Assembly (NCBI GenBank): GCA_030248215.1 | Contig: JASANG010001891.1 | Span: 1 to 64,000, forward strand | Reading direction: 5' to 3' | Length of the DNA: 64,000 nt | Origin: Enoplolaimus lenunculus | Taxonomy: Eukaryota; Nematoda; Enoplea; Enoplida; Thoracostomopsidae | In this document: positions 43,846 to 56,372 of the stretch, in pieces | Layout: each line of letters starts with the position of its first letter | Position numbering within the stretch: the first letter of the stretch is position 1 | Program-made: the position numbers and the translations under genes | The notes under the pieces: model-generated | The model's input: only the letters and a program-made list of their open reading frames with translations | Told to the model about the DNA's origin: nothing | Database searches by the model: none

Positions 43846-45190
43846 TAAAAGTTTTCAAGAAGATTGAGCTGTTGAACAAGAAACATATATAAATAGACAA
43901 CTATATCTGACGTACTGTAACAGAAACAGTACAAATATTTGTCGAAGAACAAGTAGCAGTGAAAAAATTGCTAAAAATAAAAACAGAAAATAACATTCAT
44001 TTATATTTCTCAAATCTTCAAAAATTCTAAATACTTTATTTTAAAAGTTAATTTTTAGTTTAGCGATAATCGCCACCATGAACGTCTGTATTAAGAGCAT
44101 AAACCAATTCAACACAAATGCAAAAACCAATGGTCGTGAACCAGAATCATTTCAATTGAAAAACCAATTAAACCAGCCCGGAAAAAAGTTCGAAACTATA
44201 AAACATGCCGGCTTTCATCTAAACAAGCATAAATGACTACTAAAAGCTTCAAAAAACAGTTCAATTGTTGCCAGCCGCGTGTCATCTCTGTTTTGTCTTG
44301 GTGATATCTGCTAAAATGTCGGCAGTACCCAACTCTAGTGTAAACTGCAATGCTGTTCAGAGGCGCGGCCAGAATTTTCGAAACTGGTCACATCCTCTAA
44401 AATCTGTAAAGGAGAATGCTTCATGTATTACCAACTGAACAACGTCTTAGAAACCCCTGGGTGAAGAGGTAATTGACCTCTGAAATCCCCTCTGGCAATA
44501 CCGTCTTATTATGGTGTTTCTGAACTCTTGCGGCAGATAGGCTCTAGTCTTCCATTTAAGACTGATTTTAAACTAAAATTATCCCCCTTAAAGAAGGTCA
44601 ATCTATACTAGGAGTCCTTTAGTAATACCAAGAGTTTGTTTATAATTGTGTAAAATTAACCAGAAAAAAATCGTATATACCTGAAACTTATGAAGATACA
44701 GAACAGAAGCTGTTAGTATAACATTGTGAAACTGTATTTAAAAAGTTTTACACTGGCAAAATTTGCTTATGCGCTATTATAGTTCGGTTAAATCTTCAAA
44801 ATGAAATACAACAAACATGATAAAATGAACAATGTCAAACAATGCTCGCGTAGCGCTTTATCCCACATTGCATTGTCCTCGGCCCGTCTATGCGTTGTGC
44901 CTTAATGACAAATGTATAATTTCAGCCAAAAAATCAAAGATTTTAAATTGATTTTCCGTAAAAGTATTTATTGCTAATTTTATGAAACAAAATCAAAACT
45001 TAACTTACCTTCATTTCTTCGATGTTGCTTGACCCGTGGTTGTGATGGCGTTGATGTAAGTTGAACACTTTTCCATGACGAGCGGTTAATTATATTTTAA
45101 CGATATTTTAGAAAACGCTAAAATTTAGATGACTTAAAATCTGAAAAAAATTAATTCTACAGTTGTTATGCTTTATATATACCAAGTTTA
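43846..45190. other. Unannotated interval with a GTAGCC-type relic
   Basis: No gene recognised. About 44350-44510 (GGCGCGGCCAGAATTTTCG to CCCCTCTGGCAATACCG) looks like a decayed MITE. The rest is AT-rich. Confidence 0.45.
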
Positions 45191-45413
45191 GTGGCGCAAT
45201 CTGTACTTTAAAACAATTCCGTGTCGTACGGTAAAGTACTTCGCTGGACGTCATTGTCCATTACTGTACGTCGCAGTCACGGTATCGTACGGGTATTTCT
45301 CGTGTAAGATACCGCATGGTGACTGGATAGCGACATACGACAAGTTCGGCGACCGACAGCGACTGACAGCTATTGCACGGCACGCACCGCACGAGGTGTA
45401 TAGCGTTTTTGCC
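45191..45413. mobile_element. GC-rich MITE
   Basis: The ends GTGGCGCAATCTGTACTTT and AGGTGTATAGCGTTTTTGCC are inexact inverted partners. The interior has GTACGGTATCGTACGGG-type words shared with 6295-6482 and 10791-11113. Confidence 0.5.
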
Positions 45414-45857
45414 CGGCATAATAACCGTTGCTGACTTTTGATAGCAACAAAATTCTGCAGTAACGAACAATTTGAAGTTTTAAATATTTTTGACTAGCTG
45501 CAAAATCAGAGACTTTAGTATTTAAACCGTAATCAAATTCCAGTACACCGCAAGCTAAGCTTTTCAAACGATTTCAGCAACACAACAATTTCGAAATAAT
45601 GTTATAGTAACAGGTTAGTTTGTTTAAATCTGGAAACTGAAGAAATGATGTACATAAAGTAAAAAATTGCAGCTCCAGCCACTGTTTGAAGCAAAAATGC
45701 TTATTATTTTGCGAAGCCTAAAAAGTGAAAAGTAATTTCGCGTAAAATAGTAGTTTTAAACGTTAAAACATGCAGAAAATGTATTCTGAATAAGTAACAC
45801 GGTGCATTTCAAAGCAAGCAAACTCCCAGTAAACGTTAGCGTGCACCTCCCACCTAA
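45414..45857. other. Unannotated interval
   Basis: Nothing recognised. Confidence 0.5.
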
Positions 45858-46078
45858 AGTCGATATTGTTAAATGTGAGCACCTATCACATCACAATTTG
45901 GTAATCAGGCCTTGCATTTTTCGAGCGAGTCAATAGCGATGTGCGAGATTCAGAACGTTTTTACCATTCGATTTGTCCTACTACTGTACCAGTTTTGGGA
46001 CACGCAATTGGTGGAATGCGTTAGTTTGAAAACCTATCGCTAACTGATGACTGATGCTTTGAGAATATGGTCTCTAAA
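45858..46078. mobile_element. MITE, GTAGCAACTATCACCAGTTA family
   Basis: The left segment TTGTTAAATGTGAGCACCTA and the right segment CTATCGCTAACTGATGACTG with GAGAATATGGTCTCTAA match the family ends (compare 21030-21251). Confidence 0.55.
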
Positions 46079-48640
46079 CTATTAAGCTTAAAATTTTACA
46101 CACAGTAAGCATTTTTAACCAGGTCAACGACATTAATTTCAGTCAGCCTGCATTATTCTTTTCAATCTATTCGCTTGCGTAACTAATTTAAATCAAACTT
46201 TGAAATCAACTCTAGCCAATAACATTAACTCATTGAACATATGAGAGTCTAGCGCAGAAACAGTACTAAAAATATCTCAAATTAGCCAAATTAAGACTGT
46301 TATTAGTCAGGCGTATAATACAAATATACGAAACTGTTTATTATCACAACTTCACAACTGCACCCAATCATCTAATACATTACGGTTCGTTACAATCAAT
46401 GAAATATTGCAGACTAAAAAGCCATCACGCAGTGAATTCGAAAAATTTGATCTGAATTTGAAAAGTGACCGAATTAAACCGAATCTCTGAGATGCGGTAA
46501 CTTTTATGTTTGTTACATGTGCATAGTTTGTATTTGCACATTTTAGTACGTGTTGAAGGACTTATTCTGGTGATAAAGATTAATGCTGCAGCCAAACATG
46601 GCATCTTACGACTACAAAGCGTCCAAGAACTAGTTAGTGCTCAGCTTGAAACAAAAAATAAGGTTACATTTAAAATTTTCGCTAGCGGTTGCCCGAGTTT
46701 CAGCCTAATCCTAAAGCTACATTCCAGGGTGCGATGAAAATAACACCTTAGTGTATTAAGCTATAAGATGACATGCGCTTATAACTATCAAACATTAAGA
46801 AGAAAGATGAAGAAATAAAATTGTACAAAATCAAAGTTCATAAAAAGCCTCAACCTTGAGCGGAAAAATATTTAAACGTACAAGGTTTGGAATTTGTCTA
46901 ATTGAAGTGATGCGAGATTTCATTCGACGTCAACATTAAAATTCGGGCTTACATATCGGATCAACAGGCAAAACGCGAATGTCATATGACATGAGTTACA
47001 AACCACCGCCCTCAAGCGTTCAATGAGTAAAGAGTCGATATGTCACGTGACACTGTGAGACATTTATGCGAATGCATGGAAAGTCGGATGGCAGCGACGC
47101 AGATGAGCTTTAAAATACCGAATACAGGCCTGCAAATTAGTTTCCGACGCAACATCACTAAGAACCGCAGCAGCTTCATAATTCAAAAATTCAAATTTCA
47201 AATTCTAGTACCATATGATATTCAACATTACAATTTGGGTATGTTACCTCAAACATGCAGACATTTGAAAATATACCATATAATATTCGTGGAAAATGCC
47301 TCGAATAATATGATATTGAAGAACAAAGGTAACCTATACATGATAATAGCACACAAATACGAATTTTTGAATATGATATGGGGTCTATAAGCGGACAAAA
47401 TATTACATAATAGACAATTAGGAATAAACCATGTCCCAAACGGCAAGCTGCCCGGTTAACCCCGCATGATACGAAGCTGGGAAACCAACATAAAAATCGC
47501 TGATGTTCTGAGACGATATTTTAAGACTCTGAAATAATTAATTTTAAAAAAACAAGAAATGTTTGTTCCATAGCCAGCCTAACAGTGTTCAAATATTTAA
47601 TTGTAAATTATCGGTTAAGCGACGAACCGTATGTCCTATATCAAGTCCTGAGCAGGCCCACTGAGAAACTTGGGGTCAAGGGACGTAGAGACTGAGTAGC
47701 ATATCCTCAGACTAACGCTTAATATTACGCTTATGTTTATGCTTAGCCTAAGGCTTAACGTTTAGACTTAGGTTACGGCTTAGACACGGCCCTTAAAATA
47801 AAACGCAGATTTGCATAGACCAAAAACTAAACACAAGTCTCTATTCATGTTTAAGGTGCTAGATAAAGTTTACTTGACACGTACCCTAGCCACATGGCAT
47901 TCAGGCGAACATATCTACTTTACATATAGTTTGATTATTGGTTAAGAATCGTTTTAAAAATCTGTTTTTTTTGCAATAATTTATATCAAAAATAAAAAGA
48001 TTCTCTAAAATTTATCGGCCGCACTTCATTTGCTTCGCTACTACTTTACAGACCTGAATAGACACACATTGTGTCATAACTTTGTTTTCACGCTGCGCCG
48101 TTAGATTTGTCCCTGGGGCTAGATTTGGTCTAAGTTTAAATATTAGAAAACAGCGTTTCTAAAGAGTAAATACTTATTGGAATTGAGTTTGGTCAGATAA
48201 TCTATGATGGACACTACAAACGTTTAAGATAAAGCTGAGTATAAAGCTGTGCTAACCAGCAGATATGTATGCAAGCGATAGGACTGACAGGCTAACGGAG
48301 TCGCTGAATTTTTATCAAAATGTAAAATTACTTTTGCAAAATGTATACCAACAGACTTAGCCGCGTAGCAAGAATTTCGGTTCGGAAAGATATAACCTGA
48401 TGTATTGAAATTTTTTGGTCTTTAGGGTTCTGACGGTTATTCTAATTCCAGTTAAAAGTGGGTTTTCTTGTCTTTCGCAAAAATTCGAAACACCTTCACT
48501 TGGCAAACTTTTCATGTTCATCCGTATTTTCTGCATATTGTGCATTCATCAGTAAGTAAGTTCACGCGACCAGCTGCTGGTGGACGGAGGTCGGGTAACT
48601 TAGGACCCCCATCCAAGTACAAAAAAATTTGCGACTGTTG
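46079..48640. other. Unannotated interval
   Basis: No gene recognised. The 116-codon + frame at 47040-47390 lies in AT-rich sequence and has no features. The 75-codon frame at 46510-46737 is also unassigned. TTAGGC-type MITE relics occur at about 47670-47790 (TTAGCCTAAGGCTTAACGT). Confidence 0.4.
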
Positions 48641-49018
48641 CAAAATGATTACCTTTTCTCACATGAATATTTTCAATATCACATGAGATGCAATTTCAAG
48701 GTAAGATTCGATCCCTAGTCTCTCGGGTGGGAGACGATCACGATGACCACTCACCTATAGGTGCTTGACGCTCGAGACCGAGAAGGCTCTCACGTCTTGT
48801 AGAGATTTTGCACTGCACATATATGTTTTCGGGTGGAAGACGATTACGATGACCACTCAGCTAAAGGAGTTTGACGCTCGAGACCGAGAAGGCTCTCACG
48901 TCTTGTAGAGGTTTTGCACTGCACATATATGTTACAATTGTTAAACACTGGTCACAGTGTCTATGTTGCTCATATATTACTTGTATTTAGTTGATCATAG
49001 TATACTCTATGAGTTATT
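48641..49018 (-). mobile_element. tRNA-derived SINE, minus copy with duplicated head
   Basis: In reverse complement it has the leader (GAGTATACTATGATCAACTA and GTGCAGTGCAAAACC), the tRNA-like head (GTGAGTGGTCATCGTGATCG and GGGATCGAATC, a good B box) and the tail (TGAAATTGCATCTCATGTGA). The B box GGATCGAATC is better preserved than in the copy at 32801. The head is present twice. Confidence 0.75.
48723..48932 (-). repeat. 105-bp tandem duplication of the SINE head
   Basis: TCGGGTGGGAGACGATCACG at 48723 recurs as TCGGGTGGAAGACGATTACG at 48828. Both units continue through GACGCTCGAGACCGAGAAGG to TTTTGCACTGCACATATATG with about 10 differences. Confidence 0.9.
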
Positions 49019-49660
49019 GGGCTATAAATACTAACTGAGAATTTTTCCATTAAACACTAAACGCGTAGCACATCGCTTACTAAATAGACAAACAGTTGGG
49101 GCGAGTTCTGGGGCAACTAGCGATAACATAAACCCTTCGAACCTATACAAAACTCAAACTTTTTAGGACAAATCAATTCAAAAATTGTGACAAACTTTCC
49201 ATTTGACCGCTTTCGAAATCTTCAAAACTCAACGTTTACTGTTACTCGTGGTTGCTTAAATCGTTCCCAGTGGTAAATCCTGCCCACACAAATGAGTACT
49301 ATAAATTTAGCAAAGCGTTGCGTACCGTTTTGAAATTGTTTTTACCAAAAGTTTACACCGGTGGACAAAGATAGCATATATATAAATTCGAAACGATTAT
49401 CGTTTCTCTGAGAAAACCGATGGGGACTTTTAGTTTTTGACGTATTTGAAAAACTAAACAATGTATTTCATTCGGGTACCGCCAGTAAATATTGAAAAAG
49501 TAACAGCTGGCTGGCAGAGATTTATGACAGCAATCCTGAGTTTGAACATGCTACAAATGTTAAAATAACAACTTTAAGTCGAAAAAGCAACATGGCAAAT
49601 TAATAACTTGATATGGGTGTGTAAGTTTTTCGATCTCTTCTTATACATGTGATTTAACGC

Positions 49661-49824
49661 CGTTTTCTCTTATGAATATTTTCTATTTCATCTGATACCA
49701 AATCTCAAGCTAAAGAGTCGATTTTTGATACTGTGGATTGACGGCGTATGGCATAAAATAGCACATTGTGTATTATTTCGCTTTGACAGTTTTTGTTTTA
49801 GTCGCTCATAGTATACTCTATACG
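49661..49824 (-). mobile_element. Internally deleted SINE copy
   Basis: The tail-like TCTCTTATGAATATTTTCTA and TTTCATCTGATACCAAATCT and the leader end CTCATAGTATACTCTATACG are both present, but the tRNA-like head between them is missing or unrecognisable. Confidence 0.5.
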
Positions 49825-51658
49825 AGAGTTGTTAAAAGAACGATTTTGAAACTGTTCGTTTCAAAAATTTGAGGCAAAACCGTTGTGAGTTCAAGAATAT
49901 ATTGGACTGAAACGTACAATATTGCAATTGGTTGTATCTTCTTGCAATAGAATGAAGAAGTTCCAACTCACCAAAATTTTTGAGGTGAAATTAAATCACC
50001 AAATATTGCTCGCTCTCACAATGCGCATAAAACAAACTCGGGCCGGCGGTCAGAAAGGATTAGGCGGACTCAGCCTTTCTTAAAATATTATGAAAAACCA
50101 GAAAAGGTTTAGTCACGCTGCTTTTAAGTCTTGCGAAATCAGTAGCATGCTTCATCTAAAATTGTTGGTGCTCCTAGCAAGTTGCGCTAGTTACGGTCCT
50201 GAACAAACTGTTCAGACCCTAAAACGAATTTAAAACACTGTCCTCATGTCGTTCAGAATTTTTCACTGGGGATCGAGGGTGGTTGGTAACGCAGGCCATG
50301 ACCCAAACAGGGATCGAAACCAAAATTTTTATTTTTAGATCCGGGACTAAAATTGCGTTAGACGTTTCCCTAGCTGAGCTCGCAAGCTTTTTTACTACAA
50401 TATATCGCACACCCGTCAGAATTTCTGTATCCACCGCCGAAATTTACACTATTGCTTGTACAAAAGCGAGCCGCCCCTCAAAGTTATATGAACCGAAGTT
50501 GTAATCAAGCAAACTTTAAAACTTTAAAATTTCAAAAAATATATACAAAAACTATCCTCGTCCACCGGGAATTCATGGATCCGCTACTGCCACGCCAAAT
50601 GCATAAATATTTTACATCTACAAGCCAACCTTCATCATTCACTATCAAAAAACGATATTTCGAAGATCAGTTTGTTTTTTCCGGTTTTTAAATCACACCA
50701 AAGCCAGCCCTCCCGCACTATACGTCAAAAATACCGCCCCATAACTATCGAAAGATAAGCGTGTGTGTGTGCGCATAGCGTCATTGGCATCACGCTGGAC
50801 CGGTTTAGCCCGCTTGTGGCTCGCTCAACGGTCCCAAAGGACCCAATTTAGGCCTAGCCCTTCGAAACGAGATAAAAACCAAAATCTTGTGTTAGTAGTA
50901 AATTTGCGGATTGGATTTGGTTCGTTTTTCTCGCGAATCGTTTTTTAAGGTTATATATTTTACACGGTTTCCCCAATTTGAAATTTTTGGATCAATCCTG
51001 TATTTGACCGCTACAGTTTTAGTGATTGAGCACAGTAGAGAAGCGAAAAAAAACTGCTTGGGTAGAAAAACACTACAATGACCCTAAAATGTGTTTCACA
51101 AAGAAGCATTAAATACTGCGTAGCGGTTGTTAAATAGAGACGAAACTACGCTTTAGCCAGTATTGATACAAGGAAACGTTTGACAGGGCGCGTCCCTCGA
51201 ACGTGTGCGCTCTTTGTTGCCAATAGTATTTTTATTGAAACAATTCTGTTGACAAAAATTTCTTTACACCGCAAGAGATATTCCTGCACTGTAAACTAAC
51301 AATTCCTGGTGGTCGGGCTAGCTGTCACTCCTGTTCCATAGCTAGGTAGCATGTTTCAAACAGGGAAGTGTACAATGGGAAGGATATTAATATATATCCT
51401 CACCGTAAACTTTCGGAGACAGAAGCAAAACAGTTTTAACAGACCTTAGAATACATTCCTAGATCGTAAATGTCAAAAAAATTTTCTTGTACCTCAAATT
51501 TGTGGCCTCTGAAGTTAATTTGTGGCTATACCTCTGGTTTCAAAGGCCATATAAAAACGTTTAATGCAGATTGTATGTTTTGCGACTACCATCTGGTTCA
51601 GCTAGTCAACTATGTAGTATGTCGGTTCATAAGACACCGAGTTGAAAAAACTGTTTGC
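49825..51658. other. Unannotated interval
   Basis: No gene or repeat recognised. Open frames at 50219-50434 (-), 50283-50504 (+) and 50452-50691 (+) overlap each other and show no domain. Confidence 0.45.
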
Positions 51659-51928
51659 CTACGATTTGTTGCAACCACTCAGCTGGCTAATGATTCCTAA
51701 ACACAGATAAGTGCGCCATGAAAGTGTTTCATCAAACAAATCGCGACCCATTCCACGTTGCTCTGAGATTTTTGTTACTTTTGCAGACACAAAAACGTTT
51801 AACGGTGCTTCTTGCGTCGCATATAAAAAGGTGTTGATAGCAGGATGATTTTCCCAGTGGCTGCGCTGGCTCGCCTTAAAAATTTGTCGACTATGCGATA
51901 TGAAGTATGTACTTCGAATATTAAGCAA
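51659..51928 (-). other. Unassigned protein-like open frame
   Basis: The 89-codon frame contains HPAINTFLYATQEAPLNVFV and GMGRDLFDETLSW, which read like a globular protein rather than noise. It has no signal peptide, no recognised family and no proven splice sites. It might be an exon of a minus-strand gene together with the frames at 52117-52386 and 53370-53561, but the phases I can see do not link them. Confidence 0.25.
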
Positions 51929-52116
51929 GGTTCTATTTTAAACTCCTGATTATGGTGAAACTTTTAGCAGAGATATTTTGAAATGGATAAATCGCCAAAA
52001 TAACGCAAGTATACGGGTTTTACGTTTACCAAGTGTGAAACGTTTGAAAATAACATAGCGATCGTTTACGAGATATAAGGCGTAACGAAACCACTTCAAG
52101 CAAAGCGTAGCCGAAT

Positions 52117-52386
52117 CTAAACTACGAACGAATCATTATCGCATGTTTTCTGGTACATTTCATGCAAAAGCAGTACCACAGCAAAACAGCAACTTGTACT
52201 ACTTGAACCCCTTTTTTCACGCACAAAATTGCACGCCTGTACTAAATCATGCTGCATTTTAGTAGGCTGTGTGTTTGCCAAAAAACACGATGCGACTGAT
52301 AATGAAATCAAAACAGCGTCTATATAGCATGTTCTTTGGAAATTTAGGTTCAACTCACATTGGGAATACGAGTTCCGCACAGTCAT
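52117..52386 (-). other. Unassigned cysteine-containing open frame
   Basis: The 89-codon frame contains AVLISLSVASCFLANTQPTK followed by a helical, Cys-containing segment (SCCFAVVLLLHEMYQK). The first part could act as a membrane or signal segment. No family was recognised and the start is uncertain. Confidence 0.2.
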
Positions 52387-53369
52387 AAATAAATAAGTTT
52401 AAAAATGTCAAAAATAAATTAATATAATATCAGACGGCGTTTATTGAATTTAGCATTCTTCGCGCATAAACTTACATTCAATGTTAACTTAAATTCAAAA
52501 TTTGGCTTACGAGTCAAACTGGATTGCTACGCATTAAGCTTGAAAAGCTTTAGGATGCCGTCTCGATTTTTATCAACTTTAAAGGGTTTCGGCGCAGTCC
52601 TGCGGCGTTAGACGCCCTGAGATACCGCAGGCGAGAATTGCAGTAGAGCACCGGACGCCACCGCTATAAACTAATTTGCAAAGGCGTTGCAAAAGACTGA
52701 CTCGCCAGTTAAACCCTTTTCCAATAATTTTTGATACTAGAGCACACACTCTCCTGTGATGTATTTAGATTGACTCTGACAATGGCAACTCAGCTAGTAA
52801 GAATGATTCTCTAAACATATCAACAATATTACATTCAAATACTCCATGGCGCGTTTATAACAGACTCAGGTTTTACAAGTTCAAACACGGAAAGTTTACT
52901 CAAGAAATGGAGTGATATTACAGATCGAGTGCCTATTTTGTGCGAGAAAGATACGTCATTTCTAATATTTAATGCATACTGAGGTAAACAATGGGATAAA
53001 GGTATCTATATGAATGCTGTCCAATGCGTACTCCAAACATGCGCTCCGTTATTTTTAGTTGGAAAATTTTTTGGGGGCGTTTTGCTTCATTTCTGGTGTT
53101 TAAGTATGGTCAGTGGATGTCATACATTCAATTAAAAGTTATTTGGGCACTGAAAATAATTTCCGGTCAGTGTTTAATAAATAAACTACGCCTTGCGTTC
53201 GGGACTTCGCTTCCTCGGCACACGCTTTTTACGGGCTCTATACGATATATACTTCATTGACTAAAATTTAACCAGCTCCCAACAGCATTTGTATGGGAAT
53301 AAAAAGGCGAAAAAATAATTATCATTCAATCAAACACTCCGTGTTTACGCAATAAAATTAATTTCCAAA
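52387..53369. other. Unannotated interval
   Basis: No gene recognised. A GC-rich patch at about 52590-52680 (CCTGCGGCGTTAGACGCCC) may be a MITE relic. A 78-codon + frame at 53024-53260 is featureless. Confidence 0.45.
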
Positions 53370-53561
53370 CTATCCATAAAAGCTCACATAGCTATCTTTT
53401 TTGCGGTAAATAAGGAAATAATCGTAGCCAAACGCCGTAAATTCCGCATAAACAACGCCCCGTGGAACACTGGTTAATTTTAGATCGCTTTTAATTTGTG
53501 GTAGTTTTAGCAAAGCGGTAAACTTGGTGCCCGTGAGAGAAACATTGTGAGTTACTTTCAT
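53370..53561 (-). CDS. Candidate small protein or first exon (unrecognised)
   Basis: A 63-codon frame opens at an ATG in a good context (AAACCATGA) and reads MKVTHNVSLTGTKFTALLKL, then SVPRGVVYAEFTAFGYDYFL and a stop. A GTGAGC donor after the codons for KKDSY would allow splicing in phase 0 before the stop. The mix of residues is protein-like and alternates hydrophobic and polar as in beta strands, but I recognise no family. Confidence 0.3.
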   Translation of the reverse strand: MKVTHNVSLTGTKFTALLKLPQIKSDLKLTSVPRGVVYAEFTAFGYDYFLIYRKKDSYVSFYG

Positions 53562-55319
53562 GGTTTAGTTTGTGAGAACCTTTTTTTTGTGGAAAGCAGG
53601 TCGCCTGGAGGTCGTTCTAAAGCACCTCATGCCTCCTACGATTAAAGCATTCAAACGATAAAAACAACTGCCTTAAAACTATCGTACTGCTTAATATAGG
53701 ACCGTGTGAAGAGGAGAAATAGGGGTAACATAAGTCTCAATACAAAGCATAATTTACTTCAACGCTTCTGCCGTATTGAAACATTGATAACGAAGTAATA
53801 ATTTTTAAGATAAAAGCCCAAAATTTAATCTTTTTCTTACTCTGGTATCAGTAAATTTTTAGTGTTTGCAGTATCGAATCCCGAAACTGTGAACAGGGGA
53901 TGTCACGTAAACATATGAAAAACGCGGGCAACCGAAGCGAACGAGAAGCCAAGCGCAATTTTAATACTACTAAATTATATATAATGAAAAATTTTGGTAT
54001 ATATCCAGTATGAGTACCTAAGCCTGTGTGACCTCTTGCGTTTGCTAGTAAATTGTTAATACACTGTTTGGGCATGAAAATGTTTGTATTGCTTTTGTTC
54101 AAAGGTAATTTCCGGTTTTAAGATTAAACACAATGATCACTCTAGAAACCTAAGTATCCGTTTTAAACGATTGTTTTAAAAAATTGTTTGAAAACAGTTT
54201 GTATTTGGTAAACAACTAATGACGCAACCATGGTATCCGAGCCTCCTACGAACCTTGAGAAAGGTATTTCTTTGTTTTCATGGGTCGGATAAACTGCTTT
54301 AAAGGGTCACATAGTTTTCATGTATATTTGGCAATTGTTTCGATAAGAATGAAAATTTCACTAAAGGCGCTACATTATCACGAACCTGAAGAGTGGTACT
54401 GTTAGGCTGCACCTCGCAAATAAAGTAAGAGGTTGCAGTCGCAGCAGTAAACAACAGCTCATGGTGTTTGCCAATTGCTAATGTTATTATTTATTTACAG
54501 CGCTAATGTGGAAAATTGCATCAACCTTTAAAGTAGCTCCCTTATCTAATGATCATTTGCCGTCTTGTTTTGGGCTCAACAAAATATTTCGCAACAGGCA
54601 AAGGTTCGAGATTTTACCGCATGTCCGCCGACCATTGGCGTCCGCAGAAAATTCTATTTGAGGGGCACTGAATAATTTTGGGCGCACTACAATTGCAATT
54701 CAAGATGGTTTACGTTTAAACCGAGTCTATTTGGGGGGACACAAGCCAAGTTTGGAGGGCATGGCCACATGGTGCTCCCGTGGGTACGTTTTTTGCCGCG
54801 ACCGAATACTGGGTTGGGCAGTGTAGGTTGTAGGGCGTTGGAGTGAAACGTACAATAGTGCGACATTGTGACAACATTACGCAGTATTTCTGCTCTGTAA
54901 AATTTTTATGCAAAATTGCTAATGAAACTCAAGAGATTGCAGCTATGACTGTTTGAGCATGCCTGCCGGCGCCTACGATGCCACAACATTCATATATTTC
55001 AGTAAATTGTAATTTCGTGCTCGCTCAATATCAATTCTTCCTACGCTTCGCAAAGCTTTGCATTTTCAAACAGCAGATATAACGAAACCGTATACAAAAG
55101 TTTTAAGCTTTGAGGCTGAAAATTAATATATTTTATCAAATTTTTTTAAACTTGTCTTTACAAATGTGCACCAATGCGCTCTCATATTAACGAAAAAAGT
55201 ACGGACACAAACGAGCATTTATCTGCCAACTGTTCTCACGACATTTATAAAAAAACACTCTTATAGCCATACTATCATTCTCAGTCGTGTTCAGTGGCAC
55301 GGCCTGAAGATTAGATTGG
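53562..55319. other. Unannotated interval with repeat relics
   Basis: No gene recognised. About 53925-53975 repeats the GAAGCGAACGAGAAGCCAAG / GCGCAATTTTAATACTA patch also seen near 39960. About 54640-54800 (GGCGTCCGCAGAAAATTC to CTCCCGTGGGTACG) has the look of another MITE. Confidence 0.45.
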
Positions 55320-55501
55320 GGACCCATGTATAAATCAGGGGCGGACCGGTTTTCCGCGGGACTGCAATAAAGTAAGCTTACGCTTTAGACTAATTTTTGC
55401 TTAGATTTAGACTAAGACATAGGCTTATCTTTACACTTACGCTTAAACTTTAGCCTTGGCTTAGGCTTTAGGATTAGGAATATGCTCATACTACTGTTAA
55501 T
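55320..55501. mobile_element. hAT-like MITE, TTAGGC family, right end lost
   Basis: It starts GGACCCATGTATAAATCAGG and follows the family order (CGCGGGACTGCAATAAAGTA, degenerate TTAGGC repeats, GGAATATGCTCATACTACTG), but the right inverted repeat is missing. ATTGGGG occurs at both edges. Confidence 0.7.
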
Positions 55502-56162
55502 TGGGGGTGTGGAACCCTGCTCCAGTACTCAATGATAATTTTAAATGAAACTGTGAAAACTACAGCGCCATTTTTTGGTTTAAACGCGTCTATCAATATA
55601 AAAATAACCCAATGCAATGCCGGCATACTGAGACGTGTTAGCTTTTTCGTTGCGCATTCCAGAGACATTTAGAAATTAATAAGTGATATTAAAAGAAAAA
55701 TAAAAGTGACAACAATAAAAAGTGAAAAAATCAATCATAAGGTGCTTAAGCGATTTTAATTTATCATTGTCCTATTAACATATTGGTTTGCTAAAAACGG
55801 ATGTCTGTGAACTTTGCAAACCATAGAACACGGCAATGAAATGTATATATTAAATACGTAGTGAGCGCAATCTAAAATATAAAACCTGTATAGTTATTTG
55901 CACCGTCGAGAAGTTAAAGCCTAAGCCTGAGATTAAACCGTGGCCTCAACCAAAACCCAAGCCTAATGCCAAACTCTGAAAATTTGAATTTTGAGACAAA
56001 AAATGTTAAAAAACGTAAAATACATCTAGGTAAACTTGAAAGTTCTAGCTAAAGCGTTAGACTTTTCAAAATAATTTTCGCTGCTTCCAGTTGTTGAACA
56101 CGACTTTAACAGACACAATGCACGCGAACTAATAAAACACCGTCGTTTTGGTCCAAAATCTC
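55502..56162. other. Unannotated interval
   Basis: No gene recognised. A TAAGCC-like patch lies at 55915-55975. Confidence 0.45.
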
Positions 56163-56372
56163 GGCAAATGTAAAGAACAGGAGCGGAACAGTATTATAAG
56201 CATATTCCTAAGCCTATAAGCCTAAGCCTAAGCCTAAGCGTAAGAATGAGCATATTCCTAAGCCTAAGCCTAAGACTAAGCCTAAGTCCATCAAAAAAAC
56301 TAGTCCAAAGCTTAAGCTTACTCTATTGCAGTCCCACAGAAAAACGTTCCGCACCTGATCTTTGTATGGGCC
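56163..56372. mobile_element. hAT-like MITE, TTAGGC family
   Basis: It starts GGCAAATGTAAAGAACAGGA and ends ACCTGATCTTTGTATGGGCC. The flanks AAAATCTC and AAAATATT agree at six of eight positions. It contains the longest clean run of the hexamer in the window, TAAGCCTAAGCCTAAGCC near 56218-56236. Its orientation is opposite to the copy at 22594. Confidence 0.8.

Noticed and set aside
48700-48770. tRNA gene on the minus strand
   Set aside because: Same SINE family; the head is duplicated and flanked by the SINE leader and tail, with no tRNA acceptor stem.
56200-56300. Interstitial telomere block
   Set aside because: The TTAGGC repeats are bounded on both sides by hAT-type inverted ends and recur with the same boundaries elsewhere, so they belong to a mobile element.
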